From NCBI GenBank assembly GCA_964509205.1, contig CAZDVW010000035.1:1-8927 (forward strand): a stretch of 8,927 nt of DNA. Reading direction: 5' to 3'. The translations under genes were made by a program, and so were the position numbers. Positions 7,255-8,927 of this stretch are shown piece after piece; position 1 is the stretch's first letter, and every line of letters begins with the position of its first letter. The notes under the pieces are model-generated. The model was not told the DNA's origin. It saw only the letters and a program-made list of their open reading frames with translations, and did not search any database. The stretch is from Duodenibacillus sp964509205 (GTDB lineage: Bacteria > Pseudomonadota > Gammaproteobacteria > Burkholderiales > Burkholderiaceae_F).

Positions 7255-7284
7255 CTAGATAGATTATCTCATTAGGTTATCTAG
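7255..7284 (-). repeat. Inverted repeat in the transposase leader
   Basis: CTAGATA (7255-7261) and TATCTAG (7278-7284) are perfect inverted copies with 16 bp between them, lying between the -10 box and the transposase ATG. The right arm overlaps the -10 hexamer by two bases. It could bind a regulator or form a leader hairpin near the start codon, either of which would limit transposase expression. Neither is shown. Confidence 0.4.
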
Positions 7285-7311
7285 TATAACACAAAAACCC
7301 TTCAAAAGCAA
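7283..7311 (-). promoter_or_regulatory. Transposase promoter
   Basis: On the minus strand TATACT (7283-7288, 5 of 6 matches) is preceded by TG at the extended -10 position. TTGCTT (7306-7311, 3 of 6) lies upstream with a 17-bp spacer. Transcription would begin near 7276, giving a leader of about 24 nt. It lies wholly inside the insertion sequence, so the element carries its own expression signal. Confidence 0.6.
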
Positions 7312-7361
7312 CTGAAAATAAAGGAATTTCAATATCTTTTTAAGTTTAAGTGCTCTAGATT

Positions 7362-7374
7362 CGCACTTTTTCAG
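7362..7374 (-). repeat. Right terminal inverted repeat of the IS
   Basis: CGCACTTTTTCAG is the inverted partner of the left end (11 of 13 identical) and is directly followed by the second TCCGCC copy. The 110 bp between it and the transposase ATG carry the promoter. Confidence 0.82.
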
Positions 7375-7380
7375 TCCGCC
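7375..7380. repeat. Target-site duplication, right copy (TCCGCC)
   Basis: This copy is identical to 5389-5394 and directly abuts the right IS end. Joining the two flanks with one copy removed restores the presumed uninterrupted target between the tRNA terminator and the antitoxin gene. Confidence 0.8.
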
Positions 7381-7404
7381 ACCATCCACTACTGTCTCTC
7401 TTTT

Positions 7405-7433
7405 TTGGGTGTACCAGGTGGTAGAACTAAACA
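7405..7433 (+). promoter_or_regulatory. Candidate promoter with operator palindrome for the antitoxin gene
   Basis: TACCA (7412-7416) and TGGTA (7419-7423) form a perfect inverted repeat around GG, about 63 bp before the antitoxin start. It lies within the 17-bp spacer of a weak candidate promoter, TTGGGT (7405-7410) and TAAACA (7428-7433), each 3 of 6 matches. RelB/DinJ antitoxins are ribbon-helix-helix repressors of their own promoters, so such a palindrome is expected. The promoter boxes themselves are uncertain. Confidence 0.35.
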
Positions 7434-7485
7434 TTCGATCTGCAAAACAAATATTGAACATCAGTAATTAGAAAGAGGGGCTATC

Positions 7486-7752
7486 GTGACAAAAAGAAAC
7501 ATGGCATTGCGAATAGAGCCAAAACTAAAGGCACAGGCAACTTCTCTTTTCGAGTCTATTGGAATGGATTTAAACACAGCAACGGAGATTTTTTACAGGC
7601 AGGCACTTCTCCGTCGCGGACTCCCGTTTGATGTCAAGTTAAGAGAGCCAAACGAAGTCACTTATGCTGCAATAGCTACTGCCGAAAAAGATGAAGAGAT
7701 ATTTGGGCCCTTTAACAGTGTTACAGATCTAATGGAGTCGCTGAATGCTTAA
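7486..7752 (+). CDS. RelB/DinJ-family antitoxin, without an adjacent toxin
   Basis: This 88-residue protein fits the type II RelB/DinJ antitoxins. Residues about 4-50 (NMALRIEPKLKAQATSLFES, then a GMDLNTATEIFYRQ helix and RRGLPFDV) form the ribbon-helix-helix DNA-binding dimer unit. The C-terminal half would wrap a RelE/YafQ-type mRNA interferase. The start is GTG at 7486; GAGGGG (7475-7480), 5 nt upstream, is a strong ribosome binding site and fixes this start. An ATG at residue 6 is less likely. No toxin gene follows: only a 12-codon ORF overlaps the stop, and the next gene is convergent. The antitoxin may therefore be an orphan that still binds its operator, or may cross-neutralise a toxin elsewhere. 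Confidence 0.88.
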   Translation: MTKRNMALRIEPKLKAQATSLFESIGMDLNTATEIFYRQALLRRGLPFDVKLREPNEVTYAAIATAEKDEEIFGPFNSVTDLMESLNA

Positions 7753-7783
7753 GTTGGAACTTTGGAGCAATTCAATTGACTAA
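7745..7783 (+). pseudogene. Possible remnant of the toxin start
   Basis: An ATG at 7745 overlaps the antitoxin stop codon by 8 bp, the usual position of a cognate toxin start. It reads MLKLELWSNSID and then stops. MLKL-type starts occur in RelE/YafQ toxins, but 12 residues cannot prove descent. The remaining DNA up to 7838 has stops in every plus-strand frame, and I see no toxin body. No T-rich terminator hairpin is visible in 7753-7838 for either convergent gene. Confidence 0.25.
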
Positions 7784-7838
7784 AAGTAACCTCAGTCGAT
7801 GGTACCGTGTTCTAAGACGCTAACTATTGGCAACCGCA

Positions 7839-8927
7839 TCACAAAACTGAGGCCATGTAATACGGGAGATAAATCGTCTCTTCTTTCTTCATCACTTCTC
7901 CATGATGAAGTACGATAGGTGTTCCGATGCGTTTTCCAAATTTTTCCTTGAAGCGTTGCAACGACAGAATGCTCCTGGAACGCCCAGATTTCACCTCGAT
8001 AGGAACAATCTTTCTTTGTTGTCGGATCAGAAAGTCAATTTCCATAATGTTTGTACGAGCATCCGGTCGTTTCTCCACGTAAAAGAACGCCTGATTCCCA
8101 TTTGATCGCAGGCATTGGGCGACAACATTCTCAAGAAGCATTCCCTCATTGACACCGAGCCGATCCAAAAGAATCGCCTTATACAATTCATTTTCAATAA
8201 AGGGCTTATTGCGAAATGCAAGCGACACAAGCAGACCCGTATCCATCAGATAGCTTTTGAAAGAAGGGGCTGTTACGGTGAGGTTAAGAGCGACGCTGGG
8301 ATCATCAACCTTGTTCGCAAGATTGATGATCATAGCCTCTTCAAGCCAATTAATAGGGCCACGATAACTTCGAATTCTGGCGTTTGGCTCGATATGAGAA
8401 AGCCTGTAACATTTATCGTGTTTCGAAAGTTCCGATGGGATCCTATCGAAGAAATTACGGACATAAACAGTATTTTCTTCGTTTTGGTCTTCCATATCGG
8501 ATTTGTACAGATTGAGAATCTGTTGTTTTACAAAGTCGACTTCTGCGAAATCCTTCGTATCTGCAAACGCCTGGACCGCTTGAGGCATTCCGCCAACGAT
8601 CATAAATTCACGAAAGAGTTTCATTATCTTTTGATGTGCGGCACCCATCGGCTTTAAGCCTGTATAACTGTCACGGATGAGTTGCATTGCGAACTCATTG
8701 CCGGTTGCCCAAAGAAACTCCTCGAAATCGAAAGGCAACACATCAAGCGTATATTCTTCCGACGGAATCAAAATATCCTTACTTTTCTTCGTGATGCCGG
8801 CTAATGATCCCGTTTCCAAATAGTCGTAACGTCCATCTTCAAGCAATGTTTTCAAAGCTTGTCGCGCTTGAGGTGTTGAACGAGTCCAGAAGGGCCTAAG
8901 CAAACGAGTAAATTTTCCCTAATCCAT
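7839..8927 (-). pseudogene. DUF4143 AAA-type ATPase, disrupted at its N-terminal side
   Basis: The open frame (7839-8903, TTG at the upper end) encodes the C-terminal two-thirds of an AAA_14/DUF4143 ATPase. It includes the post-Walker-B stretch TPQARQALKTLLEDGRYDYLETGSLAGI, a DILIPSEE...DFEEFLWA segment, then the DUF4143 domain. Near its end IMEIDFLI...VPIEVKSG carries a PD-(D/E)xK nuclease-like D...ExK signature (D290, E303, K305). Family members run to about 430-480 residues and begin with a Walker A P-loop; here neither Walker A nor the DE of Walker B is encoded. In this frame a TAG occurs at 8919-8921. A second frame reads WIRENLLVCL to the window edge, resembling the beta strand before Walker B, so a frameshift near 8885-8900 probably broke the gene. 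The real start lies beyond 8927. The function of these common accessory ATPases is not established. Confidence 0.72.

Larger units (their letters stand above)
5395..7374 (-). mobile_element. Complete IS1634-family insertion sequence
   Basis: The 1980-bp element begins with CTGAAA and ends with its complement TTTCAG. The terminal inverted repeats (5395-5407 and 7362-7374) agree at 11 of 13 positions, and a TCCGCC duplication flanks both sides. Terminal C, 5-6 bp duplications and a length of 1.5-2 kb are established features of IS1634 elements (IS4 superfamily). It has one transposase gene on the minus strand, with its own promoter near the right end. All parts look intact, so the copy may be functional and fairly recent. 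It inserted 16 bp after the tRNA-Ala terminator and about 110 bp upstream of the antitoxin gene, disrupting no visible gene. Confidence 0.9.

Noticed and set aside
7264..7461. 65-residue minus-strand open frame across the right end of the insertion sequence
   Set aside because: It crosses the IS boundary and the target duplication, so it can only be a chance frame created by the insertion.
7790..7852. CCTCAG and CTGAGG as a terminator between the antitoxin and ATPase genes
   Set aside because: The arms are six bases long and 51 bp apart, with no T-run; pairing by chance is likely.
8115..8657. 180-residue open frame on the plus strand opposite the ATPase gene
   Set aside because: It is antisense to the clear DUF4143 coding sequence, has no ribosome binding site or family likeness, and is best explained as a shadow.
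1..8927. CRISPR array, rRNA, riboswitch, prophage genes or integrase attachment repeats
   Set aside because: I found no regularly spaced direct repeats, no rRNA sequence, no recognisable riboswitch core, no phage structural genes and no second copy of the tRNA 3' end.

Overview
The window looks like part of a betaproteobacterial chromosome, most likely from the order Burkholderiales. Base composition is moderate, and the style (IS1634-type transposase, a damaged DUF4143 ATPase, a lone RelB/DinJ antitoxin) reminds me of gut Sutterellaceae such as Sutterella or Parasutterella. The order ftsK then lolA is a conserved proteobacterial arrangement, and LolA implies an outer membrane, so the host is Gram-negative. 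The family-level placement is inference from protein style only.

Left half (1-5195), all genes on the minus strand. Transcription runs from right to left: ftsK (septal DNA translocase), lolA (periplasmic lipoprotein carrier; its GTG start overlaps the ftsK stop by 4 bp), an 82-bp gap, then a WYL-domain transcription regulator followed 13 bp later by a calcineurin-like metallophosphoesterase. The gap holds a TATAAT box inside a nested palindrome just before the WYL gene, which looks like an autoregulated promoter. The WYL-phosphoesterase pair sits where rarA often follows ftsK-lolA in relatives. A probable terminator at 8-39 ends a plus-strand gene lying outside the window.

Middle (5160-5372). 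A divergent control region separates ftsK from a complete plus-strand tRNA-Ala(CGC). The tRNA has an encoded CCA and the G3:U70 pair, and a strong intrinsic terminator follows it. Its leader and trailer can pair next to the acceptor stem.

Right half (5373-8927), accessory DNA. A complete 1980-bp IS1634-family element (5395-7374) can be delimited exactly. It has imperfect 13-bp terminal inverted repeats (11 of 13 identical) and a 6-bp target duplication, TCCGCC. Its transposase has an intact DDE triad and its own promoter. The element lies shortly upstream of a plus-strand RelB/DinJ-type antitoxin with no toxin beside it; only a 12-codon overlapping ORF stands where a toxin would begin. Facing it is a DUF4143 AAA-type ATPase that has lost its frame near the Walker B region.

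The layout suggests a stable core (division, lipoprotein transport, tRNA) bordered at the tRNA by a small decaying accessory region. The least explained unit is the WYL-phosphoesterase pair with its palindromic promoter.
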